DNA of 38,886 nt, from contig JAAYEQ010000024.1 in NCBI GenBank assembly GCA_012728655.1, positions 1-38,886 on the forward strand, given 5' to 3'. Under the pieces are notes generated by a model. That model searched no databases and was not told the origin of the DNA. It was given only the letters and a program-made list of their open reading frames with translations. The translations under genes and the position numbers were made by a program. The stretch comes from Syntrophomonadaceae bacterium (lineage in GTDB: Bacteria > Bacillota > Syntrophomonadia > Syntrophomonadales > DTU052). Shown piece by piece: positions 17,566-24,733 of the stretch (position 1 is the first letter of the stretch; each line of letters starts with the position of its first letter).

Positions 17566-17612
17566 AAAAAAAAGACTCCTCGGGTTCAACTGAGCCCGGG
17601 GAGTCTTTTTTT
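17566..17612 (+). terminator. Bidirectional rho-independent terminator
   Basis: A 13-bp stem (17574-17586 with 17593-17605, including wobbles) is flanked by an A run on the left and a T run on the right. It can therefore terminate both the plus-strand zinc-ribbon remnant and the minus-strand peptidoglycan-binding gene. Confidence 0.9.
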
Positions 17613-17668
17613 ACCGCAATCAAATGCTCTGAACGCGCGATATCGGTCCGGTGCATGGCCGAGGACGG

Positions 17669-17718
17669 TCACCTGGCCGTCGTCTGTTGTGTATGGTCTT
17701 TAACTGACGGCCAGGTGA
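17669..17718. repeat. 13-bp inverted repeat spanning the stop codon of the peptidoglycan-binding gene
   Basis: TCACCTGGCCGTC (17669-17681) is exactly complementary to 17706-17718, with 24 bases between. The right arm encodes the last residues of the minus-strand gene (HLAV), and the left arm lies in its 3' untranslated region. The transcript can fold into a 3' hairpin that includes the stop codon in its loop. No T tract follows, so it is not an ordinary terminator. Confidence 0.7.
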
Positions 17719-18425
17719 AAGTAGGTTTCGGGTCCTACTATGCCATCAACCTGAATTTTTGCCGCCTTTTGTAAGGCTATTACCGCCTGTTGGGTGAGAG
17801 GGCCGAATATTCCGTCCAGACTTCCCGTGTAATAACCGAGTTTCCTTAGATTTCTCTGCAGCCAGTAGACATCATAGCCCTGATTGCGGTCCCAACGTCC
17901 GCGGCGGAGGTATCTGCCCCCCATGCGGGTGTATTCATTGAGTTTGTAAAAGGTTCTCGGACCGACGATGCCATCATCAACCAGGCCCACGTCCCGCTGA
18001 AACATCCTGACGGCTCGCTCCGTGTTTTCGTCAAAATAGCCGCTGGCCGGTTGGCCGAGAGCGTTGGCAAAATCCCGCGCGGTTGAGGCCAGCCGGTTTT
18101 GGAGCACCCAAACATCATAGCCGCTGCTTCCCCGGGAAAGGGTGCGGGAGCCAAAAACCCGCCCGCCGGGGGGAAGATAGGGACGAATCAGAATGCCCAG
18201 GAAAAGAAAGGTGTTGGGACCCACGATCCCATCTGCTGCCAGATTGAAATAGCGCTGGAACTTTTTGACCGCGGCCTCGGTTCCGGGGCCGAAGATGCCG
18301 TCTATTGCAATCCGGGAACCAATCGGATCCGGCAGATTGTTAAGGAGGCGCTGCAGCAGCTCTACGTCGGTGCCCTCCATACCCCGCATGAGATTTCGGC
18401 TTCCGAGGTAATTGTAACCAACCAT
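17700..18425 (-). CDS. Protein of three peptidoglycan-binding (PG_binding_1) domains
   Basis: The protein has 241 residues from the ATG at 18425, which is preceded at proper distance by GAGGGG. A longer reading from 18467 lacks such a site. Three copies of the peptidoglycan-binding fold are visible, each with V..LQ..L and a D-G-I-F/V-G-P-x-T repeat core: DVELLQRLL...DGIFGPGTEAAVKKFQ, then DVWVLQNRL...RAVRMFQ...DGIVGPRT, then DVYWLQRNLRKLGYY...DGIFGPLTQQAVIALQ...DGIVGPET. There is no signal peptide, membrane helix or catalytic domain. Such domains normally anchor cell-wall or spore-cortex hydrolases. A stand-alone protein could be a spore-associated protein packaged without export, which is inference from the spore-forming host. 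Confidence 0.9.
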   Translation of the reverse strand: MVGYNYLGSRNLMRGMEGTDVELLQRLLNNLPDPIGSRIAIDGIFGPGTEAAVKKFQRYFNLAADGIVGPNTFLFLGILIRPYLPPGGRVFGSRTLSRGSSGYDVWVLQNRLASTARDFANALGQPASGYFDENTERAVRMFQRDVGLVDDGIVGPRTFYKLNEYTRMGGRYLRRGRWDRNQGYDVYWLQRNLRKLGYYTGSLDGIFGPLTQQAVIALQKAAKIQVDGIVGPETYFHLAVS

Positions 18426-18534
18426 GCTTTTCCCCTCGTTAACTAGCGTTTGGTTCATGTTATGCAAATAGTGGCAGAAAGGTTAAAAACACTACCCGCA
18501 GGGTACGTTTAGTCCCCCCGATTCGCAAATACGA

Positions 18535-18562
18535 TTGCTGACCGGTTGAAAAATAATAGAAT
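18535..18562 (+). promoter_or_regulatory. Possible promoter of the C69-type hydrolase gene
   Basis: TTGCTG (18535-18540) and TAGAAT (18557-18562) are 16 bases apart, 24 bases before the ATG at 18587. Both hexamers deviate from consensus, so this is tentative. Confidence 0.35.
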
Positions 18563-18586
18563 GGTAGTGAAGAAAGGGGGGGAAAT

Positions 18587-19936
18587 ATGTGTGACACCAT
18601 GGTCGCCCTGGGACACACCACCCGCAGCGGGGAGGTTCTGTTTGCGAAAAACAGTGACCGACAGCCCAATGAGCCGCATATTTTGATCCACATTCCACGT
18701 AAGCGTTACCCGCCCGGCTCCAGGGTGAGGTGTACTTTTATCGAAATCGACCAGGTGGAGGAGACCTATGAGGTTTTCCTGCTTAAACCCAGTTGGATCT
18801 GGGGCTGCGAGATGGGTGGCAATGAATTCGGGCTGAACATTGGGAATGAAGCGGTCTTTACTCGTGAGAGGTACGGAGAGCCGGCCCTGACCGGCATGGA
18901 CATGATCCGGCTGGCCCTGGAGAGATGCAAGACCAGCGATGAGGCGCTGGAGTATATCATCTTTCTGCTGCAGCGCTATGGACAGGGAGGCAACTGCGGT
19001 TACGAAAGAAAGTTCACCTACCACAATTCCTTCCTGATCGCCGATAAGAACAAGGCCTGGGTCCTGGAGACAGCCGGAAAGTACTGGGCTGCGGAGAAGG
19101 TCAGGGGGGTGCGCAGCATTTCCAATTGCCTCTCGATTGGCAGGAAATTCGATCGGGCTCACCCCGAACTCGTCAGCCACGCGATAGAGAAAGGTTGGTG
19201 CCGCTCAGAAGAGGATTTTGATTTTGCCCGCTGCTACAGCGATCCGCTTTTCACCTATTTCAGCGGTGCGCGTATCCGTCAGGCCACCGCCCAATCCCGG
19301 TTGGAAGAGAAGCTGGGAGAAATCGATGTTCGCCTGATGATTGGTATCCTGCGCTCCCACCACCCTGCGGTTGAGGGGAGCCAGTTCCGGCGGGCTTCCC
19401 TGAAAAGCGTCTGCATGCACGGCGGGGCGCCCATTGGTGACCACACCACCGGGAGTTATGTAGCATCTCTGGGGAGCAGTTGCACCTACTGGGTCACCGG
19501 CAGTTCCACGCCCTGTTTATCCCTGTTCAAGCCCCTATGGCTCAACACCAAAGAGGGGATACCTTTCACCGAAGAGATGACCGACCGGGCCCTGGATTTC
19601 TGGCGGAAAAGAGAAACCCTGCACCGCATGGTAATTGCCGGTCAACTGCGGGATCTGCCGGGATACACGGCAGAATGCCGGCGGCTTGAAGAATCGTGGA
19701 TAGGGATGGCCGAATCTCTGGACGCCGGACCGCAGGAGGTGGAGGAGAGGAAACGGATTATGGACCTGGCCTGGGAACAGGAAGAGGAACTCGTCAACCG
19801 GACCCTGAAGGAGAATGAAGGCAACCCCCAGCGGTGGCAGGGTAATCTGTACCATCGGCATTACTGGCGCCGGCAGACGGAACGGTTGAAGACCGATGAC
19901 GGGAGATGTTGGTGCGCAGGCGCTCCAGGGTCATAA
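18587..19936 (+). CDS. C69/secernin-like N-terminal nucleophile hydrolase
   Basis: The 449-residue protein begins Met-Cys-Asp. Loss of Met would expose Cys2 as the nucleophile of an Ntn hydrolase. The N-terminal pattern MCDTMVALGHTTRSG followed by LFAKNSDRQPNEP is that of dipeptidases of family C69 and of secernins (C-D-T-x-V-A...F.KNSDR.p.E), which cleave dipeptides or related amides. HNSFLIADKNKAWVLETAGKYWAAEKV (about 146-172) and SNCLSIG (about 177-183) are further conserved segments. No signal peptide is present, so it is cytoplasmic. The ribosome site GGGGGGG lies just upstream. A 27-base gap to the glycerate kinase suggests cotranscription. The true substrate is unknown. Confidence 0.85.
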   Translation: MCDTMVALGHTTRSGEVLFAKNSDRQPNEPHILIHIPRKRYPPGSRVRCTFIEIDQVEETYEVFLLKPSWIWGCEMGGNEFGLNIGNEAVFTRERYGEPALTGMDMIRLALERCKTSDEALEYIIFLLQRYGQGGNCGYERKFTYHNSFLIADKNKAWVLETAGKYWAAEKVRGVRSISNCLSIGRKFDRAHPELVSHAIEKGWCRSEEDFDFARCYSDPLFTYFSGARIRQATAQSRLEEKLGEIDVRLMIGILRSHHPAVEGSQFRRASLKSVCMHGGAPIGDHTTGSYVASLGSSCTYWVTGSSTPCLSLFKPLWLNTKEGIPFTEEMTDRALDFWRKRETLHRMVIAGQLRDLPGYTAECRRLEESWIGMAESLDAGPQEVEERKRIMDLAWEQEEELVNRTLKENEGNPQRWQGNLYHRHYWRRQTERLKTDDGRCWCAGAPGS

Positions 19937-19963
19937 AGACGAATTCAAGAGAGGAGACAATCC

Positions 19964-21124
19964 ATGCGTATACTGGTGGCGCCGGATTCGTTTAAGGAGA
20001 GCCTGACTGCTGTCGAGGCTGCGGCCTTCATCGCGGAAGGAATCCGCCGGGTGCTGCCGACGGCGGAGGTGATATCGATCCCGCTGTCAGACGGCGGCGA
20101 GGGCCTGCTCGATACTCTGGTAGCCGGGACGGCCGGCAGATACATCATCACTGAGGTAACGGGCCCCCTGGGAGAAAAGGTCTCGGCTCGGTTGGGCGTT
20201 CTGGGGGATGAACGGACCGCAGTCATCGAGATGGCTGAAGCCTCGGGGCTGGCTCTGATTCCTCATGAGCGGCGCAATCCCATGGAAACCGCCACCTACG
20301 GAACCGGGGAACTGATCCGAACGGCGCTGGACCTGGGCTATCGGCGCTTGATCGTCGGCATCGGCGGCAGCGCCACCAATGACGGAGGGGCCGGTATGGC
20401 CCGGGCCTTGGGGGTTAAACTCCTGGATGGACGGGGAGAGCCTATAACACCGGGTGCTGAAGGACTCCTTAAGCTGGAATCCATCGACATGTCGACGGCG
20501 GACCCCCGCCTGCGGGAGGCGGAGATCCTGGTAGCCGGTGATGTTACCAACCCCTTGTGCGGACCAAACGGTGCCTCATATGTTTACGGACCGCAGAAGG
20601 GTGCAACCCCGGAGATGCTGCCGCTTATGGATCAGGCTCTGGCCAACCTGGCCCGGGTGATAAAACGCGATCTGAACCTGGAAGTGGCAGAGTTGAGAGG
20701 GGCCGGTGCGGCCGGGGGATTGGGCGCCGGACTGGTGGCCTTTGCCGGGGGGAGGCTCTGTCGGGGACTTGATGTCGTGTTTGAAATACTGGGCTTTGAG
20801 GCCCGGTTGGCATCAGGGATCGATCTGGTGATAACCGGTGAAGGGCAGATCAATAACCAGTCTCTGTTCGGCAAGGTTCCGGTCGGGGTGGCCCGCGTGG
20901 CGAAAAAATACCACCTGCCGGTAATCGCCTTAGTGGGTTCTATCGCGCTCGGTGCCGACAGGATCCAGGAGGCCGGTATCGATGCCGTCATGAGTATAAC
21001 CCCGGGGCCGCTGAGCCTTAAGGAGTCCATGACCCGCGCCGGGGAACTGCTCGCCGATGCCGCCGCCCGTGCGTTAAGATTAGTGCTGGTTGGGCAACTG
21101 CTTCCGGGGGTTCGGGATAAATAA
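19964..21124 (+). CDS. glxK: Glycerate kinase (GarK/GlxK family)
   Basis: The 386-residue enzyme phosphorylates glycerate with ATP; this family generally yields 2-phosphoglycerate. The opening MRILVAPDSFKESLTAVEAA and PLSDGGEGLLDTLV near residue 45 are diagnostic, as are GIGGSATNDGGAGMARALG (about 131-149) and DLVITGEGQINNQSLFGKVPVGVA (about 287-310). The length fits the usual 375-385. GAGAGGAGA precedes the ATG at 19964. It follows the C69-type hydrolase gene by 27 bases, but no metabolic link between them is obvious. It feeds glycerate into lower glycolysis. Confidence 0.95.
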   Translation: MRILVAPDSFKESLTAVEAAAFIAEGIRRVLPTAEVISIPLSDGGEGLLDTLVAGTAGRYIITEVTGPLGEKVSARLGVLGDERTAVIEMAEASGLALIPHERRNPMETATYGTGELIRTALDLGYRRLIVGIGGSATNDGGAGMARALGVKLLDGRGEPITPGAEGLLKLESIDMSTADPRLREAEILVAGDVTNPLCGPNGASYVYGPQKGATPEMLPLMDQALANLARVIKRDLNLEVAELRGAGAAGGLGAGLVAFAGGRLCRGLDVVFEILGFEARLASGIDLVITGEGQINNQSLFGKVPVGVARVAKKYHLPVIALVGSIALGADRIQEAGIDAVMSITPGPLSLKESMTRAGELLADAAARALRLVLVGQLLPGVRDK

Positions 21125-21351
21125 ATGCCGAAACAGAAGGCTCATTACCGGGAATAATTTCCACGGACCTGAAATGAGATTTATAATGTAAGATAGTACA
21201 ATAACATAGGGGGAAAAGCACGCCATCACCGGCAGAAGCGCAATAACACCATTTAAGGGCCCGGGTTGAGATTGGAGATTGTGGACAAAGGCTGCGCAGC
21301 AGTGCAGGCTGCGCGATGTTTAACCGGAGATTGATGAGGTAAACAGGAGGG

Positions 21352-22074
21352 ATGACGGTGAGACGGATTGGGTTAAAAAGGATCCTGATAGCAGTTCTGG
21401 GGTTATGTCTTGTTGGCGGAGCCGCAGGTTGTTCATTGCCCGTGTTGTCGCAGCGGCCGGTAACGGTTGAATCCCGGGAGGTCACAAGCCAAACGGATGC
21501 ACTGGTGGTGGACATGAAAATACCGGTGGTCAGCGGGATTGAGGATGAGGAACTGCAGGCGCGAATCAATGCGGAGTTGGAGAACGCTGCCCTGAGGGAA
21601 AGGGAGGAGATCGCCCGCCTGGCCCAGGTGGGGGAAAAACTGCCCGGTACCACCTTTGAACTTTACTGGGATTACCGGGTGACCTTTAACAAGAACGGCA
21701 TTCTGAGCCTGGTTACCACCAGTTACCAGTACACGGGCGGTGCGCACGGCCTGACCGTACAGGAATCCTATACCTATGACCTTAAAAAAGGGAAAAAGCT
21801 GAGCTTGGCCGATATATTCCTACCCGGGGTGGATTACAAAAAGGTCATCAATGAAGAGGTTAAAAAGCAGATGGCTTCCGATCCGGATAAATTCCCGGAC
21901 GGTGTAGCGGCTTTTACGGGGATAGCCGACAACCAGCCCTATTACCTCGAGGAAGGGAGCCTGGTGGTGTATTTTGGGCTTTACGAGATCGCTCCCTACG
22001 TCAGCGGAATACCCGAATTTGCCATACCGTTTAGCAGGTTTGACGGGGGCGTAAAGGCCGAGCTCTTGGAGTAG
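21352..22074 (+). CDS. Lipoprotein with DUF4163/DUF3298-type domains (RsiV/PdaC-like fold)
   Basis: The 240-residue protein starts with a positively charged N-terminus, a hydrophobic core and the lipobox VGGAAGC (Cys27). It is therefore lipidated and anchored outside the cytoplasmic membrane. The mature part matches the DUF4163 plus DUF3298 arrangement. VDMKIPVVSGIEDEELQARIN is the N-terminal strand-helix unit, SYQYTGGAHGLTVQESYTYDLKKGKKLSLADIF is the hallmark turn (YTGGAHG), and YYLEEGSLVVYFGLYEIAPYVSGIPEFAIPF is the C-terminal sheet. The same fold occurs in anti-sigma factor RsiV (lysozyme binding) and in the N-terminal part of the deacetylase PdaC. Here no transmembrane anti-sigma or deacetylase part is attached. 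Its ligand is unknown. Confidence 0.88.
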   Translation: MTVRRIGLKRILIAVLGLCLVGGAAGCSLPVLSQRPVTVESREVTSQTDALVVDMKIPVVSGIEDEELQARINAELENAALREREEIARLAQVGEKLPGTTFELYWDYRVTFNKNGILSLVTTSYQYTGGAHGLTVQESYTYDLKKGKKLSLADIFLPGVDYKKVINEEVKKQMASDPDKFPDGVAAFTGIADNQPYYLEEGSLVVYFGLYEIAPYVSGIPEFAIPFSRFDGGVKAELLE

Positions 22075-22187
22075 GACGCCGGGGCGGACGGTTTTATCAC
22101 CGAGAATCATTACATAAAAACCTGGGGGTTATTGCCTGGTCCGACCGGAGTGCTGGAGGAGGATTCTGGAGGAAAGGTGGAGAGGGA

Positions 22188-22634
22188 TTGAGAATAGCAG
22201 TTGTTGATGGACAAGGGGGAGGAATCGGGCGGCTGATAGTGGAAAGACTGCGCCAGGAACTGGGTCCCGACGTATATATACTGGGACTGGGCACCAATGC
22301 GGTGGCCAGCTCGGCCATGCTCAAAGCCGGTGCCAACGAAGGGGCCAGCGGTGAGAATGCCATCGTGTTTAATGCCCCCCGGGTTGACTGTATTGTGGGC
22401 TCGGTGGCCATAATAGCGGCCAACTCGTTGGGAGGTGAACTCAGTCCCCGGATGGCGGAAGCCATTGCCTCATCAGATGCTGTCAAGGTGCTCATCCCTT
22501 TGAATCGATTTAAGCTGGATATTGTGGGGACGATAAGCGAGAGTCTTCCTCTGCAGGTGGAGCATCTGGTGGAGCGGGTGCGCCGGCTTATGGAGGCCTG
22601 TACCGGATTGCAGCCTCCGGCAGATGTGTTATGA
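22188..22634 (+). CDS. DUF3842 family protein
   Basis: The 148-residue cytoplasmic protein opens with RIAVVDGQGGGIGRLIVERLRQELG, a Rossmann-like glycine-rich loop. It continues with ILGLGTNAVASSAMLKAGANEGASGENAIVFNA and SVAIIAANSLGGELSPRMAEAIASS, the blocks I know from DUF3842. No biochemical function is established. The TTG at 22188 has GGTGGAG 5 bases upstream and gives the family's exact N-terminus. The next gene (FmdE family) starts 24 bases downstream, and the CooT fusion follows directly. The gene is therefore first in a probable three-gene operon upstream of the hydrogenase genes, which suggests a link to metal or cofactor handling (inference). Confidence 0.85.
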   Translation: MRIAVVDGQGGGIGRLIVERLRQELGPDVYILGLGTNAVASSAMLKAGANEGASGENAIVFNAPRVDCIVGSVAIIAANSLGGELSPRMAEAIASSDAVKVLIPLNRFKLDIVGTISESLPLQVEHLVERVRRLMEACTGLQPPADVL

Positions 22635-22658
22635 TTGGCTGGAAAGGTGGGATAAGCT

Positions 22659-23261
22659 TTGTGCAAGGACATGTCACCGGTGGAAGCGGCGATTCAATTT
22701 CACGGCCATATATGCCCGGGCCTGTTGATGGGCGTGCGGGTGGCGGAATTTGCCCTGAATAAGTTGGGGGTCGGCCCGGATGTGAACGAGGAACTTGTGG
22801 CAGTGGTGGAGACCGATTCCTGCGGGGTGGATGCAATACAGGCCATACTGGGATGTACTTTCGGCAAGGGCAACCTGATCTTCAAGGACTATGGCAAAAA
22901 CGTTTACACGATTGCCAGCCGGGAAAATGGACAGGCGATCCGTATTGCCCAGAAGTTCAGGAGCAGTCACACTCCGGAGTCACAGCGGTACCGGGAGTTG
23001 GTCCGCAAGGGCTCGCTGACCGAGGCCGAGGCCGCGGAAAAAGAGGAATTGATTGGGCTGCTGTTTGAGCAGTTGATGAGTACGCCCTTTGAAGAACTGT
23101 TTGATTGGAAGGAAATCGATTTCGAATTTCCACCTAAAGCCAGGATGCATGCCACCGTTCAGTGCGTCCTTTGCGGTGAAGGGGTTACTGATATTAAAGC
23201 AACTGAAACCGCCCAGGGTCCGGTCTGTCCCGGCTGCCTGGCGGAGAATGGGGGTCGGTAA
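22659..23261 (+). CDS. FmdE-family protein with C-terminal zinc ribbon
   Basis: The 200-residue protein has the FmdE domain: FHGHICPGLLMGVRVAEFAL (residues 14-33; H15, H17 and C19 are the conserved metal-site residues), then VVETDSCGVDAIQAILGCTFGKGNL with two more conserved Cys. The C-terminal part is a short zinc ribbon with CVLCGEG and VCPGCLAE. FmdE was named for a gene beside tungsten formylmethanofuran dehydrogenase. In bacteria it is often found near molybdenum/tungsten enzymes, and its role is unsettled. The TTG at 22659 has GGTGG 8 bases upstream; ATG 22671 is an alternative. It sits between DUF3842 and CooT genes, just before a Moco-type riboswitch, which fits a pterin-cofactor connection. 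Confidence 0.9.
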   Translation: MCKDMSPVEAAIQFHGHICPGLLMGVRVAEFALNKLGVGPDVNEELVAVVETDSCGVDAIQAILGCTFGKGNLIFKDYGKNVYTIASRENGQAIRIAQKFRSSHTPESQRYRELVRKGSLTEAEAAEKEELIGLLFEQLMSTPFEELFDWKEIDFEFPPKARMHATVQCVLCGEGVTDIKATETAQGPVCPGCLAENGGR

Positions 23262-23262
23262 C

Positions 23263-24066
23263 TTGTGTGAGTCCAATGTATATTTGAATCGCGCCGGACG
23301 TGAAGAACTGTTGATGGAGCGCGTTGATAGGATCATACCGGCCGAAGACGGCAGTATTTTTCTGGAGAGCGTGTTTGGAGAACGCCGGGTGGTCAAAGCC
23401 CGCATCGTGGAAATGGAACTGGTACGCCACCGCATTGTGCTGGAAGAAACTCCTGAGGCCATGGTTGCTGAGCGAATCCAGGAGATATGGCTGGAGCCGG
23501 CCACCGATCACGGCCATTTCCATGAGGGAGAGGAAGTAATCCTTCGAGTATTCAAGGGTTACAATATGAAACCGGGAGACGGATTTTCCCGGGATGGCCT
23601 GGAAGCGTTTGCAGTTGCCGAAGGTGTAAAGCGCGCGGTTCCGGTACAGGAACGACAGGGAAGCCTGGAGATCAATCTGGGGCAGGAAGCCGACGGCCTG
23701 CTGCAGGTATATGTTCGGCAGCAGGGCGAACATGAACTGTACGGCAAAGTTGTCCTGGAGATCGGCCATCACCACCATCACGGCCTGCAGCCCCTGGGCC
23801 TGCCGCTGGAAATCGTTCCCGCCGGTTACAGCCATGCGCGGTTGGGAGAAAACTACGAGTTCCAGGTTTTGGCTGCGGGTGAACCGGTGGCGGGATTGGA
23901 GGTCAAGGCTACTTATGCCGGCACCCATCACCGCGACTATCCCCATCGTCTGAGGACTGACGACAACGGCCGGGCCAGGATATTCCTGACCGCCCGGGGC
24001 AATTACTTGTTCTCCGTAACCCATAAGAATATTACCAGCACTTTTACCCTGGTTAAGAGTTATTAA
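23263..24066 (+). CDS. CooT domain fused to a DUF4198-like domain with internal His5 run
   Basis: The 267-residue protein starts at TTG 23263, one base after the FmdE stop. It gives Met-Cys-Glu, the characteristic CooT N-terminus whose Cys2 binds nickel in the Rhodospirillum protein. Residues 1-65 match CooT (CESNVYL, ELLMERVDRIIP, VFGERRVVKARIVEMELVRHRIVLEE). Residues about 70-267 resemble DUF4198, a beta-rich domain linked to nickel/cobalt uptake systems: EGEEVILRVFKGYNMKPGDG and a C-terminal Ig-like part with PVAGLEVKATY and RTDDNGRARIFL. Histidines cluster at 83, 85 and 87, at 169-173 (five in a row) and in THHRDYPHR. There is no signal peptide or membrane helix, so it is cytoplasmic. A nickel chaperone or store for the hydrogenase is the likeliest role (inference). 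I know of no described protein with this architecture. Confidence 0.85.
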   Translation: MCESNVYLNRAGREELLMERVDRIIPAEDGSIFLESVFGERRVVKARIVEMELVRHRIVLEETPEAMVAERIQEIWLEPATDHGHFHEGEEVILRVFKGYNMKPGDGFSRDGLEAFAVAEGVKRAVPVQERQGSLEINLGQEADGLLQVYVRQQGEHELYGKVVLEIGHHHHHGLQPLGLPLEIVPAGYSHARLGENYEFQVLAAGEPVAGLEVKATYAGTHHRDYPHRLRTDDNGRARIFLTARGNYLFSVTHKNITSTFTLVKSY

Positions 24067-24159
24067 AACAGCAACCCGGCGGCGATGGATAACCAAACCA
24101 ATTTGAGTTGCAGGAATTTGTATTTATTTATAGAATCAACAAAGTATGACGTCTGGCAA

Positions 24160-24275
24160 CAGAATATCCATCTCCGAGCCTGGAGGTCTGCAGGCGCGAG
24201 GCGCTATGAGCTTCAGGCCGGGGTATACCGGGAAACGGGTATGCCTTCCATTGCGAAAAGGAGATGCTGAAGTGA
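24160..24275 (+). promoter_or_regulatory. Moco/Tuco (molybdenum/tungsten cofactor) riboswitch aptamer
   Basis: The stretch matches the Moco RNA motif by eye. P1 is formed by CATCTCC (24169-24175) and GGAGATG (24260-24266). Inside are the conserved CCGAGCCTGGAGG (24174-24186), a GCCTG/CAGGC stem (24178-24182 with 24214-24218), a GAAA-capped helix ending CCGGGAAACGGG (24228-24239), and GCCTTCCATTGCGAAAAGGAG (24243-24263), the hallmark 3' side. An intrinsic terminator lies 60 bases downstream, and hypA begins after it. A weak promoter (TTGAGT 24103-24108, TTTATA 24127-24132) may start transcription. Known examples control molybdate transport, Moco synthesis and Mo/W enzymes; control of a [NiFe] hydrogenase operon would be unusual. 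Whether molybdenum or tungsten cofactor is sensed cannot be decided here. Confidence 0.87.
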
Positions 24276-24329
24276 ACACCGGATAAACATGTCCACATCG
24301 GATGCAGTTTTTATTCTGGGTTCGTAGAT

Positions 24330-24357
24330 GTCCGGCATTCTTTTCGCCGGACTTTTT
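24330..24357 (+). terminator. Intrinsic terminator, expression platform of the riboswitch
   Basis: GTCCGGC (24330-24336) pairs with GCCGGAC (24346-24352) around a 9-base loop, followed by five T. It lies between the aptamer and the hypA ribosome site. CCGGAT at 24279-24284 could pair with GTCCGG of the left arm as an antiterminator, so ligand-dependent termination is plausible. Confidence 0.85.
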
Positions 24358-24379
24358 GATCGGGGTCGAGGTGTCCGCC

Positions 24380-24733
24380 ATGCATGAGTTTGCTTTGATT
24401 GAAGGGATTATAGGAATCGTTCGTGATAGTGCCCTACAGAATAATATTCGCAAAGTGGAGCGGATTAAGCTGGTGGTGGGCAAGCTCTCCATGGCTTTAC
24501 CCGAAAGTTTGCAGTTTGCTTTTGAAGCCTTCAAAGCCGAAGAAGAATTGTTCCATCACGCAGTCCTGGAAATCGAGGAAAAAGAAATAGTATGCAGTTG
24601 CGGGCAGTGCAACCGGTCTTTTGCAGTGGAAGACAGCGTAAGCTTTATATGTCCCTGGTGCGCCTCCGGCAGTGTTGAGATTATTCAGGGTCGGGAACTG
24701 TATATTGACTGTTACGAAGGAGAGGAATGCTGA
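24380..24733 (+). CDS. hypA: Hydrogenase nickel insertion protein HypA
   Basis: The 117-residue protein begins MHEFALIEGIIGIV; His2 and the following Glu bind nickel in HypA proteins. The zinc domain is visible as CSCGQC and FICPWC separated by about 13 residues. RIKLVVGKLSMALPESLQFAFEAF is the conserved central helix region. HypA delivers nickel with HypB to the hydrogenase large subunit. The ATG at 24380 is chosen because it gives His2 and has GAGGTG 6 bases upstream; a longer in-frame reading would run back through the terminator. The stop overlaps the start of hypB. It is the first gene behind the Moco-type riboswitch. Confidence 0.95.
   Translation: MHEFALIEGIIGIVRDSALQNNIRKVERIKLVVGKLSMALPESLQFAFEAFKAEEELFHHAVLEIEEKEIVCSCGQCNRSFAVEDSVSFICPWCASGSVEIIQGRELYIDCYEGEEC

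Noticed and set aside
18509-19180. 223-codon minus-strand frame
   Set aside because: Antisense shadow of the C69-type hydrolase gene, whose N-terminal Cys motif is clear.
23767-23781. Five-histidine run as a cloning tag
   Set aside because: It lies in mid-protein with mixed CAT/CAC codons, within a natural domain and operon, so it is native.
23194-24096. 300-codon minus-strand frame opposite the CooT fusion
   Set aside because: Shadow frame; the plus strand carries the CooT and DUF4198 features and tight operon spacing.
24302-24379. N-terminal extension of HypA
   Set aside because: It would cross the riboswitch terminator and lose the essential Met-His start.
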